A stretch of DNA of 64,000 bases from Nitratireductor sp. B36 (GTDB lineage: Bacteria > Pseudomonadota > Alphaproteobacteria > Rhizobiales > Rhizobiaceae), in assembly GCF_020833685.1 (NCBI RefSeq), contig NZ_JACKZY010000003.1:448997-512996 (forward strand), in the 5' to 3' direction. The notes beneath the pieces were generated by a model that saw only the letters and a list, made by a program, of their open reading frames with translations, made no database searches and was not told the DNA's origin. Position numbers and translations under genes: made by a program. How positions within the stretch are numbered: the stretch's first letter is position 1; every line of letters begins with the position of its first letter. This document shows positions 1 through 8,422 of the stretch, piece after piece.

Positions 1-64
1 TGTCGAAGGTCTCAGGCGTGGGGCGGTTTTTGCCGGTGGCGCGGCGCGCAGTGGGGCGGCTCAC
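1..64 (-). CDS. Start of an rsmB/fmu-like rRNA cytosine methyltransferase gene (partial)
   Basis: Only the first 21 codons are visible; the rest lies beyond the left edge. The frame opens with GTG (64-62), which overlaps the htpX stop in a GTGA arrangement and so looks translationally coupled to it. The visible start, [12 protein letters not shown]..., is basic, and in rhizobial genomes htpX is commonly followed by an RsmB/NOL1-type 16S rRNA m5C methyltransferase with such an N-terminus. The identification therefore rests on gene order and a short stretch of sequence, not on any catalytic motif. Confidence 0.45.
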   Translation of the reverse strand, partial: MSRPTARRATGKNRPTPETFD

Positions 65-1053
65 GACCAGGGGCCTTTGCGCCCTTTGGCGTCACGGCCC
101 CAGCGGGGGTCGGATTTGGGCTGGGGTTGGGGCCGGGGTTCGGGCGCTTCGGTCCGGGTGCCCCACGGGCCCTGATGCTCTTCGCGGGCCTGCGGCTCAG
201 GCGTCGCGCGCATTTCGCCCGCCATCGCCTGAAGCGCGGCAATGCGATTGTCAGTGTCGGGGTGGGTGGAGAACAGATTGTCCATGCGCTCGCCCGAGAG
301 CGGATTGATGATGAACATATGCGCGGTGGCGGGATTGCGCTCGGCATTCTGATTGACCACCTGCTTTGCACGCCTTGCGATCTTGTCGAGCGCGGAGGCA
401 AGCCACAGCGGGTTGCCGCAGATCTCCGCCCCGCGCCGGTCTGCCGAATATTCGCGGGTGCGGCTGATGGCCATCTGCACCAGCATCGCAGCGAAGGGCG
501 CAACGATCATCGCCACGAGAATGCCGATGAAGCCGAGCGGGTTGTTGTTGTCGCGGTTGCCGCCGAAGAACAGGGCAAAATTGCCGAGCATGGAGATTGC
601 GCCGGCCAGCGTCGCGGTGATGGTCATGGTGAGCGTGTCGCGGTTCTGCACATGAGCAAGCTCATGGGCCATGACGCCTGCCACCTCCTCGTAGCTCAGG
701 CGTTCGAGCAGACCTGTGGTGGCGGCCACGGCTGCGTTCTGCGGGTTGCGCCCGGTGGCGAACGCGTTGGGCTGAGCGTTCTGGATGAGATAGACGCGCG
801 GCATGGGAAGGCCGGCGCGTGCGGCCAGATCGCGCACGATGCCGAAATATTCGGGCGCATTGCGCTCGTCCACCTCGACGGCGTTGTGCATCCTGAGCAC
901 CATCTTGTCGGCATTCCAATAGCTGAACAGGTTCATGCCCGCTGCGATCAGGAAGGCGATCATCATGCCGCCGGTGCCCCCAATCAGATAGCCCACGCCC
1001 ATGAACAGCGCCGTCATCAGGGCCAGAAGCATTGCCGTGCGTATCATGTTCAT
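61..1053 (-). CDS. htpX: Protease HtpX, membrane-bound zinc metalloprotease (M48)
   Basis: HtpX degrades misfolded inner-membrane proteins together with FtsH. The 330-residue product has two N-terminal hydrophobic segments (about 4-40), the zinc motif HELAH at 130-134, a downstream glutamate in REYSADRRG (E201) that fits the third zinc ligand, and two further hydrophobic segments (about 145-195). The C-terminal tail is rich in Pro, Lys and Gly. The open frame continues upstream, but the family N-terminus [10 protein letters not shown] starts at 1053, and the additional upstream residues do not resemble HtpX. A heat-shock-type promoter lies just upstream, in agreement with its stress role. It overlaps the next gene by GTGA. 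Confidence 0.95.
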   Translation of the reverse strand: MNMIRTAMLLALMTALFMGVGYLIGGTGGMMIAFLIAAGMNLFSYWNADKMVLRMHNAVEVDERNAPEYFGIVRDLAARAGLPMPRVYLIQNAQPNAFATGRNPQNAAVAATTGLLERLSYEEVAGVMAHELAHVQNRDTLTMTITATLAGAISMLGNFALFFGGNRDNNNPLGFIGILVAMIVAPFAAMLVQMAISRTREYSADRRGAEICGNPLWLASALDKIARRAKQVVNQNAERNPATAHMFIINPLSGERMDNLFSTHPDTDNRIAALQAMAGEMRATPEPQAREEHQGPWGTRTEAPEPRPQPQPKSDPRWGRDAKGRKGPWS

Positions 1054-1116
1054 CGTCGTCTCAAGCTCCGCAATGGAATGCGCCAGCGATTTTCCATGGC
1101 GCGACCAATCGCTTAT

Positions 1117-1145
1117 ATGATGGGGAACCCGGTTCGTGTATTCAA
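1117..1145 (-). promoter_or_regulatory. RpoH (sigma-32) type promoter of htpX
   Basis: Read on the minus strand, TTGAAT (1145-1140) is followed after 14 bases by CCCCATCAT (1125-1117). This matches the classical heat-shock pattern TTGAA-N13/17-CCCCATnT closely, and lies about 60 bases before the htpX start codon. htpX is a known heat-shock gene in E. coli. Assignment is by eye. Confidence 0.6.
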
Positions 1146-1174
1146 TATTTCCCCGTTTTCGAGAGGAATTTGCC

Positions 1175-1381
1175 GTGACAGACGAGACGGACAGACAGGC
1201 AGAGCAGCCGAAGAAGGCACTGACGCCTGCGGCAAGGCGCGCACTGGCGGAAGCCGAGGAACGGCGCAAGGCCTATGAGGCCGAGGCTGCGAAGGCTCCA
1301 AAGGAGCTGGGCGGACGCGGCGGACAGGACCCGGCGCGCTATGGCGACTGGGAAGTGAAGGGCATCGCCACCGACTTCTGA
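1175..1381 (+). CDS. DUF1674 protein (SDHAF4-like succinate dehydrogenase assembly factor family)
   Basis: A 68-residue protein whose C-terminus [20 protein letters not shown] carries the DUF1674 signature (G-x-x-P-x-RYGDWE-x-KG-x-x-x-DF). The eukaryotic members, SDHAF4/Sdh8, bind the flavinylated SdhA subunit during complex II assembly; the bacterial role is inferred from that. The first two thirds are an Ala/Glu/Lys-rich helix. An ATG-started longer frame exists from 1136, but GTG at 1175 has GAGAGGAA at a proper distance and avoids the htpX promoter region. It is divergent from htpX. Confidence 0.8.
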   Translation: MTDETDRQAEQPKKALTPAARRALAEAEERRKAYEAEAAKAPKELGGRGGQDPARYGDWEVKGIATDF

Positions 1382-1404
1382 TTTCAGGTTGCGCGTTTCA
1401 GTTT

Positions 1405-1422
1405 AGAGGAATATATTCCTCT
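1405..1422. promoter_or_regulatory. Perfect 18-bp palindrome over the ribosome-binding region of the nuclease gene
   Basis: AGAGGAATATATTCCTCT is a perfect palindrome ending one base before the ATG of the following nuclease gene. It contains the only Shine-Dalgarno-like sequence (AGAGGA), so it could be an operator or could hide the ribosome site. No regulator is known for it here. Confidence 0.4.
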
Positions 1423-1423
1423 T

Positions 1424-1879
1424 ATGCGCCCCCTCATCTCCAGACCTCTGTTTTCACTGTTGCTTGCCTGTGCGCTGAGCGCGCAACCGGCAGCCTTTGC
1501 CGCACGCAGAGACATGATTTCAGGTCCGGTGGAAGCCCGTGTTCTGCGTGTGATCGACGGCGATACTTTTGTGGCCGAAGCCCATGTCTGGCCCGGCCAG
1601 CGCATTACGGTGGGGGTGCGCATTCGCGGCGTCGATGCGCCCGAAATGCGAAGCCGCTGCGCTGCCGAGAAGGCTGCGGCGCGCGAGGCACGCATAGCGC
1701 TCGAGCGCTTGCTCGCCGAAGGGTCTGTCTGGATAAGCGACATCAGCGGCGGCAAGTATTACGGGCGGGTGCTTGCCGACGTGGCGACGGAACCGGGCGG
1801 AGACGTTGCATCGCGTCTGCTGGACGCCCGGCTTGTGGCGGCCTATGGCGGCGGACGGCGGGTTTCGTTCGTGTGTTGA
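1424..1879 (+). CDS. Secreted thermonuclease-family protein (SNase-like)
   Basis: A 151-residue protein with a cleavable signal peptide (about 1-26, ending AAFA) followed by a staphylococcal-nuclease-like OB fold. Visible family motifs are RVIDGDTF (42-49), RIRGVDAPE (66-74) and YYGRVLADV (112-120), which contain the Arg/Glu/Arg triad expected for phosphodiester cleavage (R68, E74, R115). The protein should act in the periplasm or outside the cell on DNA or RNA. It is at the short end for the family but carries all motifs. The start is preceded by a perfect palindrome that covers the ribosome site. Confidence 0.85.
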   Translation: MRPLISRPLFSLLLACALSAQPAAFAARRDMISGPVEARVLRVIDGDTFVAEAHVWPGQRITVGVRIRGVDAPEMRSRCAAEKAAAREARIALERLLAEGSVWISDISGGKYYGRVLADVATEPGGDVASRLLDARLVAAYGGGRRVSFVC

Positions 1880-1911
1880 TGGTGGCGTGATTTTCTGATG
1901 CGTCGGCGCTC

Positions 1912-1961
1912 GCCCCTCATCCTCACCTTCTCCCCGTGCACGGGGAGAAGGGGGCTTCGAA
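1912..1961. repeat. Intergenic palindromic repeat, copy A
   Basis: The core at 1926-1951 is a perfect 26-base palindrome (CCTTCTCCCCG, TGCA, CGGGGAGAAGG). It is flanked by CCCCTCATCCTCA on the left and GGGCTTCGA on the right. The same core and flanks recur at 13998-14046, so this is a dispersed element, probably a RIME/ERIC-like rhizobial intergenic repeat. Confidence 0.75.
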
Positions 1962-2127
1962 GTCAGCACCTTCCCATTGGATAGCCCTGTGTCACCCGGG
2001 TGCACAAAGAACGTGATGCAACGTTGGGATGACCGAAAGCCGGATTTCCGCTTTTGGGTCCGATGCTCGAGAAGGTCCCGGCAGGGGGATGAGGGACCAG
2101 CGCCTTCTTTTCAAACACGGAACCCTG

Positions 2128-2162
2128 CCTCAAAACAAAAGGCCGTCCCCGAAGGAACGGCC
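2128..2162 (-). terminator. Rho-independent terminator downstream of acs and the small reading frame
   Basis: On the minus strand GGCCGTTCC-ttcgg-GGACGGCC is followed by TTTTGTTTTG. The stem (2141-2162) plus T tract ends a leftward transcript that includes the 22-codon frame at 2231-2299 and perhaps acs. Confidence 0.75.
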
Positions 2163-2230
2163 CCGTGTTTTCGATTTCTCACGCGGTCATGGCTGGGCTG
2201 CAAAGGCAGTCCATCCGCGCTTCATGCGCT

Positions 2231-2299
2231 TCAGCGGGAAGACTGCTCCCCGCGAAGGCAATCCATCGAGACCACGTTTGAACGGAAATCACTCGACAT
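2231..2299 (-). CDS. Putative 22-residue peptide with an extreme Shine-Dalgarno (leader peptide or small-RNA-encoded)
   Basis: ATG at 2299 is preceded by AAAGGAGGTGATCCA (2314-2300), which is complementary to the whole 16S rRNA tail, not just its core. The frame reads MSSDFRSNVVSM... and ends ...RGEQSSR. It overlaps a stem-loop: CTTCGCGGG pairs with CCCGCTGAAG across the stop codon, and a true terminator follows about 70 bases later. A possible promoter TTGCAG-17-CACATT lies 70 bases upstream of the start, so this may be a separate short transcript rather than the acs tail. No family is claimed; the ribosome site and terminator are the evidence for expression. Confidence 0.5.
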   Translation of the reverse strand: MSSDFRSNVVSMDCLRGEQSSR

Positions 2300-2410
2300 T
2301 GGATCACCTCCTTTCGGTTCGTTGACGACACACCCAATGTGGAGGCGTTCGTCCGGTTCTGCAAGGGGGGACATAGAAACGCCGCGCGAGCTGCGCGACG
2401 CTCAGGATTG

Positions 2411-4366
2411 TCAGCCCTTCTTGTTCTGGCGGTTTTCCACCAGATCATCGACCACGGCGGGATCGGCGAGTGTGGACGTGTCACCAAGCGCGCCGTAATC
2501 GTCTTCGGCGATCTTGCGCAGGATGCGCCGCATGATCTTGCCCGAGCGTGTCTTCGGCAGGCCGGGCGCGAACTGGATCTTGTCCGGTGAAGCGATTGGC
2601 CCGATCTCGCTGCGCACATGGGCGACAAGCTCCTTCTTGAGCTCTTCGGAACCTTCTTCGCCGGCCATGAGGGTCACATAGCAGTAGATGCCCTGGCCCT
2701 TCACATCGTGCGGGTAGCCGACAACGGCGGCTTCCGAAACCTTGTCATGGCTGACCAGCGCGGATTCGACCTCCGCCGTGCCCATGCGGTGGCCTGACAC
2801 GTTGATGACATCGTCAACGCGCCCGGTGATCCAGTAATAGCCATCCTCGTCGCGGCGGCAGCCATCGCCGGTGAAATATTTGCCCTTGTAGGTGGAGAAG
2901 TAGGTCTGGACGAAGCGCTCATGGTCGCCATAGACGGAACGCATCTGGCCCGGCCAGGAATCGGTGATGCACAGATTGCCGCTGGTTGCACCTTCCAGCA
3001 CCTGCCCCTCGCCATCCACGAGCTGCGGCTGAACGCCGAAGAACGGGCGCGTTGCGGACCCCGCCTTGAGATCCGTGGCACCGGGAAGCGGTGTGATGAG
3101 GATGCCGCCCGTTTCCGTCTGCCACCAGGTGTCGACGATGGGAGATTTCTTGTCGCCGACGACGTTGTAATACCACTCCCAGGCTTCCGGATTGATCGGC
3201 TCGCCGACCGAACCCAGAATACGTAAGGATTTGCGCGAGGCGCGGGTGACGAACTCGTCGCCGGCGCCCATCAGGGCGCGGATCGCGGTGGGGGCAGTGT
3301 AGAAAATGTTGACATTGTGCTTGTCGACCACCTGCCAGAAGCGGGAGGCGTCGGGATAGTTGGGCACGCCCTCGAACATCAGGGTGATGGCGCCATTGGC
3401 GAGTGGCCCGTAAACGATGTAGCTGTGGCCGGTGACCCAGCCCACATCGGCGGTGCACCAGTAAACGTCGCCTTCATGGTAGTCGAACACATATTCATGC
3501 GTCATCGAGGCGTAGACGAGATAGCCGCCTGTCGTGTGCAACACGCCCTTGGGCTTGCCGGTGGAGCCGGAGGTGTAGAGGATGAAAAGCGGGTCTTCCG
3601 CCTTCATCTTTTCCGGTTTGCAGTCCGGCTTCGCCTTGGCGGTTTCCTCGTGATACCAGAGGTCGCGGCCCTCGGACCAATCGATCTTTCCGGCGGTGCG
3701 CTGGACGACGAGAACATGACGCACTTTCGCGCCTGCCTTTTCAGCAAGCGCCACGGCCTTGTCGGTGTTTTCCTTGAGCGGGATCTTCTTGCCACCGCGC
3801 ACGCCTTCATCCGCGGTGATGACGAAATCGGACTGGCAGTCCTCGATGCGGCCGGCGAGCGAATCGGGCGAGAACCCGCCGAACACGACCGAATGCACCG
3901 CGCCGATGCGCGCGCAGGCGAGCATTGCATAGGTCGCCTCCGGGATCATCGGCATGTAAATGGTGACGCGGTCACCCTTCTTGACGCCGCGGGCCTTCAA
4001 CACATTGGCGAGCCGGCAGACATGCTCGTAAAGCTCGTTATAGGTGATCTTCTTGTCGTCGTAGGGATTGTCGCCTTCCCAGATGATGGCGGTCTGGTTG
4101 CCGCGCTTCTTCAGATGGCGATCGATGCAGTTGTAGGCGACATTGGTGACGCCATCCTCGAACCACTTGATGGAGACCTTGCCCTTGAACGAGGTGTTCT
4201 TCACCTTGGTGTAGGGCTTGAACCAGTCGATGCGCTTGCCGTGCTTCTTCCAGAACTTCTCCGGATCCTTGACGCTGTCCTTGTACCATTTGAGATACGT
4301 CTCATTGTCGATGAGCGCGTTTTTCTTCCACGCGGATTTGACGCGGTGAACATGCACTTCGGACAT
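2411..4366 (-). CDS. acs: Acetyl-CoA synthetase
   Basis: Converts acetate, ATP and CoA to acetyl-CoA through acetyl-AMP, feeding acetate into central metabolism in the cytoplasm. The 651-residue length is normal. It shows the adenylate-forming P-loop motif [12 protein letters not shown] (about 265-276), the WWQTETGG motif that contacts AMP, and the C-terminal [11 protein letters not shown] with K610, the lysine that protein acetyltransferases modify to switch the enzyme off. The ATG at 4366 follows GGAGGAGGAAAA. The gene is divergent from usg with a 295-base gap that holds a candidate promoter and an inverted repeat. Confidence 0.97.
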   Translation of the reverse strand: MSEVHVHRVKSAWKKNALIDNETYLKWYKDSVKDPEKFWKKHGKRIDWFKPYTKVKNTSFKGKVSIKWFEDGVTNVAYNCIDRHLKKRGNQTAIIWEGDNPYDDKKITYNELYEHVCRLANVLKARGVKKGDRVTIYMPMIPEATYAMLACARIGAVHSVVFGGFSPDSLAGRIEDCQSDFVITADEGVRGGKKIPLKENTDKAVALAEKAGAKVRHVLVVQRTAGKIDWSEGRDLWYHEETAKAKPDCKPEKMKAEDPLFILYTSGSTGKPKGVLHTTGGYLVYASMTHEYVFDYHEGDVYWCTADVGWVTGHSYIVYGPLANGAITLMFEGVPNYPDASRFWQVVDKHNVNIFYTAPTAIRALMGAGDEFVTRASRKSLRILGSVGEPINPEAWEWYYNVVGDKKSPIVDTWWQTETGGILITPLPGATDLKAGSATRPFFGVQPQLVDGEGQVLEGATSGNLCITDSWPGQMRSVYGDHERFVQTYFSTYKGKYFTGDGCRRDEDGYYWITGRVDDVINVSGHRMGTAEVESALVSHDKVSEAAVVGYPHDVKGQGIYCYVTLMAGEEGSEELKKELVAHVRSEIGPIASPDKIQFAPGLPKTRSGKIMRRILRKIAEDDYGALGDTSTLADPAVVDDLVENRQNKKG

Positions 4367-4440
4367 TTTTCCTCCTCCGGATATGCGCTTGCCGGGCTCT
4401 GATCTGCGTTCTCCAACACAGCTCCTGCTGGCTCGCGCGC

Positions 4441-4468
4441 ATTATTACCATTCTGCCTTCCGCTACAA
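4441..4468 (-). promoter_or_regulatory. Candidate acs promoter
   Basis: On the minus strand TTGTAG (4468-4463) and AATAAT (4446-4441) are 16 bases apart, giving a plausible housekeeping promoter with a leader of about 70 bases before acs. Confidence 0.3.
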
Positions 4469-4522
4469 CATTAGACATTTGGTGGCAGCAGCTGAACGAG
4501 CGGAATCGCATGGGCCAACAGC

Positions 4523-4551
4523 GTTAGCATCCGCGTGGGATGGCTGCTAAC
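4523..4551. promoter_or_regulatory. Inverted repeat between acs and usg, candidate operator
   Basis: GTTAGCA (4523-4529) and TGCTAAC (4545-4551) form a perfect 7-base inverted repeat, with a smaller nested TCC/GGA pairing. It lies just upstream of the candidate acs promoter, where an activator of acetate use could bind. The rest of this roughly 295-base gap shows only a GCGGTG-tattttc-ACCGC hairpin near 4605. Confidence 0.35.
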
Positions 4552-4661
4552 AATATGTATTTACACGATAAATTTACGCTCAGGTGACAAGGTCTCACTG
4601 GACGGCGGTGTATTTTCACCGCACAATTTTTCAGTCCGGAACCGATTCGGAAAGGAAGCAC

Positions 4662-4934
4662 ATGCAGCAGACGGGCGAAATGGAGCTGATGCTCCGGGGC
4701 TATGGGCTGACGACGGCGGAATTTCTCTATCATCTGCCTGATCATCCGACGATCTTGCAGAGTTTTCTATGGCAGCACTACGACACCGCACCGGATTTTC
4801 CGGCGCTTTACCGGTTCATCGATTTCTGGAACTCGACGCTGGACGGCCCGCTTCATTCAGTGACCTACACGCATCGCAAGCTGATCTCGCCAAGTGAGTG
4901 GCGCAGCGTGGCCGGAGAACTCGTTCTGCATTGA
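4662..4934 (+). CDS. usg: Usg family protein
   Basis: A 90-residue protein matching the alphaproteobacterial Usg family (originally noted next to tryptophan genes; function unknown). Its core, AEFLYHLPDHPTILQSFLWQ, is typical, and no catalytic motif or membrane segment is evident. The open frame begins at 4584, but the ATG at 4662 follows GGAAAGGAAG and gives the family N-terminus MQQTGEMELML. It is divergent from acs and convergent with the aldo/keto reductase. Confidence 0.85.
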   Translation: MQQTGEMELMLRGYGLTTAEFLYHLPDHPTILQSFLWQHYDTAPDFPALYRFIDFWNSTLDGPLHSVTYTHRKLISPSEWRSVAGELVLH

Positions 4935-5005
4935 TGCCTTTCGGGGTCAGGTCGCTGCCGGACATGGAGCCTCCTCCTCGCTCCAGGCCCGGACGCATCG
5001 CGGGG

Positions 5006-6040
5006 TCAGACGGCGGGCGGGCTGAGGCGGGCGAACGCCTCCTGCCGCCGGTAGGGGAAATAGGGATAGGCGGCATCGGTGAGGCTTGCCGCATCCAGCT
5101 TCGCGATCTGCTCATCCGACAGCGACCAGCCGATAGCGCCGAGATTCTGGCGTAGCTGCTCCTCGTTGCGGGCACCGACAATGACGGAGGAGACGCTCGG
5201 CCGGCGTGTAAGCCAGTTGATTGCTATCTGTGGAACCGTTTTCCCGGTTTCCTCGGCCACGTCCTCCAGCGCATCCACCACGCGATAAAGCTGTTCCTGG
5301 TCAACGGGCGGGCCGAAGCTGGCCGTATCGTGCAGGCGGCTGCCCTCGGGGAGGGGAACGCCACGACGGATCCTGCCGGTAAGCCGGCCCCAGCCGAGTG
5401 GACTCCAGACCAGCGCGCCGACACCCTGATCGAGGCCGAGCGGCATCAATTCCCATTCGTAATCGCGGCCGACCAGCGAATAGTAGACCTGGTGCGCGAC
5501 ATAGCGCTGCCAGCCATGACGCTCAGCGGCCGCCAGCGACTTCATCACCTGCCAGCCGGAAAAATTGGATACGCCGAGATAGCGCAGTTTGCCGGCGCGC
5601 ACGAGATCATCAAGGGTCGACAGAACCTCCTCGACCGGCGTCGCGGCATCGAAGGCATGCAGTTGCAGGAGGTCGATATAGTCGGTTCCGAGGCGTTTCA
5701 GGGCCGCGTCGACTGTGCGAATGAGGCGGGCGCGCGACGTGCCGGCATCGGAGGGGCCTTCGCCCATGGGCAAGGCTGTTTTGGTTGAGATCAGCACCGC
5801 ATCACGCCGGCCCCTGATAGCTTCGCCCAGAACCGTTTCGGAAGCGCCGTCTGAATAGACATCCGCCGTATCGAAGAGATTGAGCCCTGCATCGAGGCAG
5901 ATATCGATGAGACGGCGGGCTTCATTCGCGTCAGTGGTGCCCCAAGCCCCGAAAAGGGGGCCAGTGCCGCCGAAGGTTCCCGTGCCGAAGCTCAAGACCG
6001 GAACCTTGAGGCCCGATGCGCCGAGATTTCTGTATTCCAT
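5006..6040 (-). CDS. Aldo/keto reductase
   Basis: NADPH-dependent (beta/alpha)8-barrel oxidoreductase of 344 residues. The catalytic tetrad is visible: D57 in FDTAD, Y62, K87 in ISTKTAL and H128 in LLQLHAF. The family signature GVSNFSGW and the C-terminal cofactor segment VIVGARNEEQL are present. The start at 6040 is chosen over 6070 because CCAGGGAGC precedes it and the upstream residues are not family-like. It lies 33 bases after an MFS exporter gene on the same strand, divergent from a LysR regulator, so the three probably answer one small molecule; the substrate is unknown. Confidence 0.9.
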   Translation of the reverse strand: MEYRNLGASGLKVPVLSFGTGTFGGTGPLFGAWGTTDANEARRLIDICLDAGLNLFDTADVYSDGASETVLGEAIRGRRDAVLISTKTALPMGEGPSDAGTSRARLIRTVDAALKRLGTDYIDLLQLHAFDAATPVEEVLSTLDDLVRAGKLRYLGVSNFSGWQVMKSLAAAERHGWQRYVAHQVYYSLVGRDYEWELMPLGLDQGVGALVWSPLGWGRLTGRIRRGVPLPEGSRLHDTASFGPPVDQEQLYRVVDALEDVAEETGKTVPQIAINWLTRRPSVSSVIVGARNEEQLRQNLGAIGWSLSDEQIAKLDAASLTDAAYPYFPYRRQEAFARLSPPAV

Positions 6041-6073
6041 GGTTTGCTCCCTGGTTGGATAGAGGATCAAAGG

Positions 6074-7261
6074 TCAGGATGTGGCGGGATCGCAGACGGC
6101 TTCCCGCCTTGTGCGCCGGTGCTCCATGCGCTGAGCGGCGAAAGCGACAGCGAAAGCCGCCATGGGCACAAGGCCGGCGATCCAGATGACGGCACCAAGG
6201 CCGGGACCGTGATCGATCACCATGCCGCCCAGCCAGGCGCCGGTGGCATTGCCGAGATTGAAGGCGGCGATGTTGAAGGAGGAGGCGAGACCCTGGCCGG
6301 CGCCCTCGGCTTTTTCGAGCACCCACATCTGCAGGGGCGGCACGGTGGCGAAGGCGGCAGCACCGAACACCCCGATGGCGATCACGGCGGCGACCTTTTC
6401 GTGGATGGCGAAGCTCATGACGAAAAGGACTGCAGAGAGCAGGGCAAGCGAGCCGAGAACGGCCGGTCCGAGCCATCGGTCGGCGAATTTCCCGCCGATG
6501 AGGTTTCCGGCGATGAGGCCGCCGCCGAAGACGAGCAGGATGGGTGAGACCGCGCTTTCTGAAAAGCCGGTGATGCGTGTGAGGATCGGCGCGATATAGG
6601 TGAAGGCAGCAAACACGCCGACCCAGCTCAGCACCGTTGTCAGAAGGCCGAGAAGCACTTGCGGGCGGGCCAGCACGGCGAGCGTGTTTCCGCTGTCGTC
6701 CTCACCAGCGGAAGCATCGTCGCGTGGAACAAAGGCGGCAATGATGGCTAGGGCTGCAAGGCCCACCAGCGTGACGGCCCAGAATGTGGAGCGCCAACCG
6801 AAAGCCTGACCGAGCCAGGTGCCGAACGGCACACCGAGAATGTTTGCCACGGTGAGGCCGGTGAACATGATGGCGATAGCCGAGGCACGCCTGTCGGGGG
6901 AGACAAGGCCAGTGGCCACCACGGAGCCAACACCGAAGAAGGATGCGTGTGCAAAGGCCGTCAGCACGCGCGCGGCCATGAGGGCCCAGTAGTTGGGCGC
7001 AAGCGCGCAGGCGAGGTTGCCGAGCGTGAAGATGACCATCAGGGCGATCAGCAGGGTCTTGCGGGACCAGCGCCCGGTCAGAGCGCCCAGGATGGGCGCG
7101 CCGGCCACCACGCCGAGCGCATATCCGGAGATGAGGAGACCGGCTGCGGAGATGGTGACATCAAGATCAGCGCTCACCTCCAGAAGCAGACCCATGATGA
7201 CGAATTCGGTAACGCCGATGCCGAAAGCGCCGGCGGTCAGCGCGTAGAGTGCAAGGGGCAT
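6074..7261 (-). CDS. MFS transporter, DHA1 (drug:proton antiporter) type
   Basis: A 395-residue protein with 12 predicted membrane helices. It has the DHA1 features GYALGVVAGAPILGALTGRWSR (motif A region after helix 2) and the proline-rich helix 5. The closest named relatives by eye are AraJ/YdhP-type exporters of sugars, purines or drugs; the N-terminus LYALTAGAFGIGVTEFVIMGLL is typical of that group. It likely forms a transcription unit with the aldo/keto reductase and is controlled by the divergent LysR protein. Confidence 0.88.
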   Translation of the reverse strand: MPLALYALTAGAFGIGVTEFVIMGLLLEVSADLDVTISAAGLLISGYALGVVAGAPILGALTGRWSRKTLLIALMVIFTLGNLACALAPNYWALMAARVLTAFAHASFFGVGSVVATGLVSPDRRASAIAIMFTGLTVANILGVPFGTWLGQAFGWRSTFWAVTLVGLAALAIIAAFVPRDDASAGEDDSGNTLAVLARPQVLLGLLTTVLSWVGVFAAFTYIAPILTRITGFSESAVSPILLVFGGGLIAGNLIGGKFADRWLGPAVLGSLALLSAVLFVMSFAIHEKVAAVIAIGVFGAAAFATVPPLQMWVLEKAEGAGQGLASSFNIAAFNLGNATGAWLGGMVIDHGPGLGAVIWIAGLVPMAAFAVAFAAQRMEHRRTRREAVCDPATS

Positions 7262-7335
7262 GTCAAAGGCTCTTGTCGTTGCGAAAGGGCGAATTTGGAT
7301 TGATCACTTGCGCTTAGATGGACGTCTGCCGATTG

Positions 7336-7376
7336 ATGAATTAGACTTCGAAAAATAAAATCATCATGGAATTCAT
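7336..7376. promoter_or_regulatory. Candidate LysR operator between the MFS and LysR genes
   Basis: The AT-rich 122-base divergent gap contains ATGAATT (7336-7342) and AATTCAT (7370-7376) as a perfect inverted repeat. A LysR protein commonly binds such a spot to control itself and the divergent genes. No better T-N11-A site was singled out. Confidence 0.4.
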
Positions 7377-7383
7377 TTCATAA

Positions 7384-8292
7384 ATGGCGCGTATCGACAT
7401 AAACCGTTCCGGTGAGATCGAAGTGTTCGTGCGGGTGGTGGAATTGCAGAGTTTTTCCGCCGCGGCGCGCGATCTGAAGATGACGCCGTCCGCCGTCAGC
7501 AAGCTGGTTGCGCGGCTCGAGGCCCGGCTTGGAACGCGGCTGCTGCGTCGCTCCACGCGCCGGCTTCAGATAACCCCGGAGGGAAGCTCTTTCTATCAAA
7601 GCAGTGTGCGCATTCTGGCGGATATCCAGGCGGCTGAGCAGGAAGCTGCGGCGGGATCCGCGCCGCGCGGGCGCCTCAGAGTCAACTCGAACGTGCCTTT
7701 CGGCCAGAACCGGCTGATCCCGCTGCTTCCAGAATTCACGGCCCGCTATCCGGATGTGGTGGTGGATCTGGTGTTGACGGACCGGGTGATCGATCTGATC
7801 GAGGAGCGGGCGGATGTTGCCATCCGTGCCGGAGCGCTCGCCGAATCGAGCCTGATCGCGCGCAAGCTTGGTGATAGCGGCATGGCCGTCGTGGCCGCGC
7901 CTTCATATCTGGAAGTACATGGACGACCGGAGAGCCCGGCCGACCTTGCCGGCCACGCGTTGCTTGGCTTCTGCTTTTCGCGCATTCATGAAGGGTGGCC
8001 CTTCATCGGACCGGAAGGGCTGAAAAGCAGCATCCCGCCCACTGCCGGCACGCTTGTCAGTGACGGTGAGGCCATGCGGTTGATGGCGCTGGCGGGCGCG
8101 GGCATCGCCCGCCATGCCCGCTGGCACATCCAGCCGGACATTGACGCGGGGCGGCTGGTGCCGCTCTTGGAGGATTTCAATCCGGGCGATCGCGAAGGTG
8201 TCTATGCGGTCTATGTCGGACACGGAAAATTCCTGCCGACCCGCGTCCGGGCATTCCTCGATTTTCTGGCCGAGAAGGTCAAGATCGCCTAA
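7384..8292 (+). CDS. LysR family transcriptional regulator
   Basis: A 302-residue LysR protein: N-terminal winged helix-turn-helix (about 10-68; SFSAAARDLKMTPSAVSKLVARLEARLG) and a C-terminal type-2 periplasmic-binding-fold effector domain (about 95-295). The N-terminal variant with ATPSAVSK-like recognition helix is common among regulators of MFS/oxidoreductase pairs. It is divergent from the MFS-aldo/keto reductase pair and presumably regulates it. Confidence 0.92.
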   Translation: MARIDINRSGEIEVFVRVVELQSFSAAARDLKMTPSAVSKLVARLEARLGTRLLRRSTRRLQITPEGSSFYQSSVRILADIQAAEQEAAAGSAPRGRLRVNSNVPFGQNRLIPLLPEFTARYPDVVVDLVLTDRVIDLIEERADVAIRAGALAESSLIARKLGDSGMAVVAAPSYLEVHGRPESPADLAGHALLGFCFSRIHEGWPFIGPEGLKSSIPPTAGTLVSDGEAMRLMALAGAGIARHARWHIQPDIDAGRLVPLLEDFNPGDREGVYAVYVGHGKFLPTRVRAFLDFLAEKVKIA

Positions 8293-8422
8293 TTCGGGCA
8301 GCCATTGTGCCTATATTCCTAACCTTCAGTCGCGGGTGTAAACTGCCGTGTTTGCAATGATCAGACGCGGAACCGGTGCGCGATCGTTCCAGTGGCCGCG
8401 TGTATTGGCGGAAGGGGCAGCT

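Noticed and set aside
127-1278. A 383-codon plus-strand frame across htpX
   Set aside because: Antisense to htpX, whose HELAH motif and promoter are clear; no family similarity.
2300-2314. TGGATCACCTCCTTT on the plus strand as a 16S rRNA 3' end fragment
   Set aside because: Only the tail matches; the bases upstream do not resemble 16S helix 45, and the minus strand reads as a Shine-Dalgarno before an ATG.
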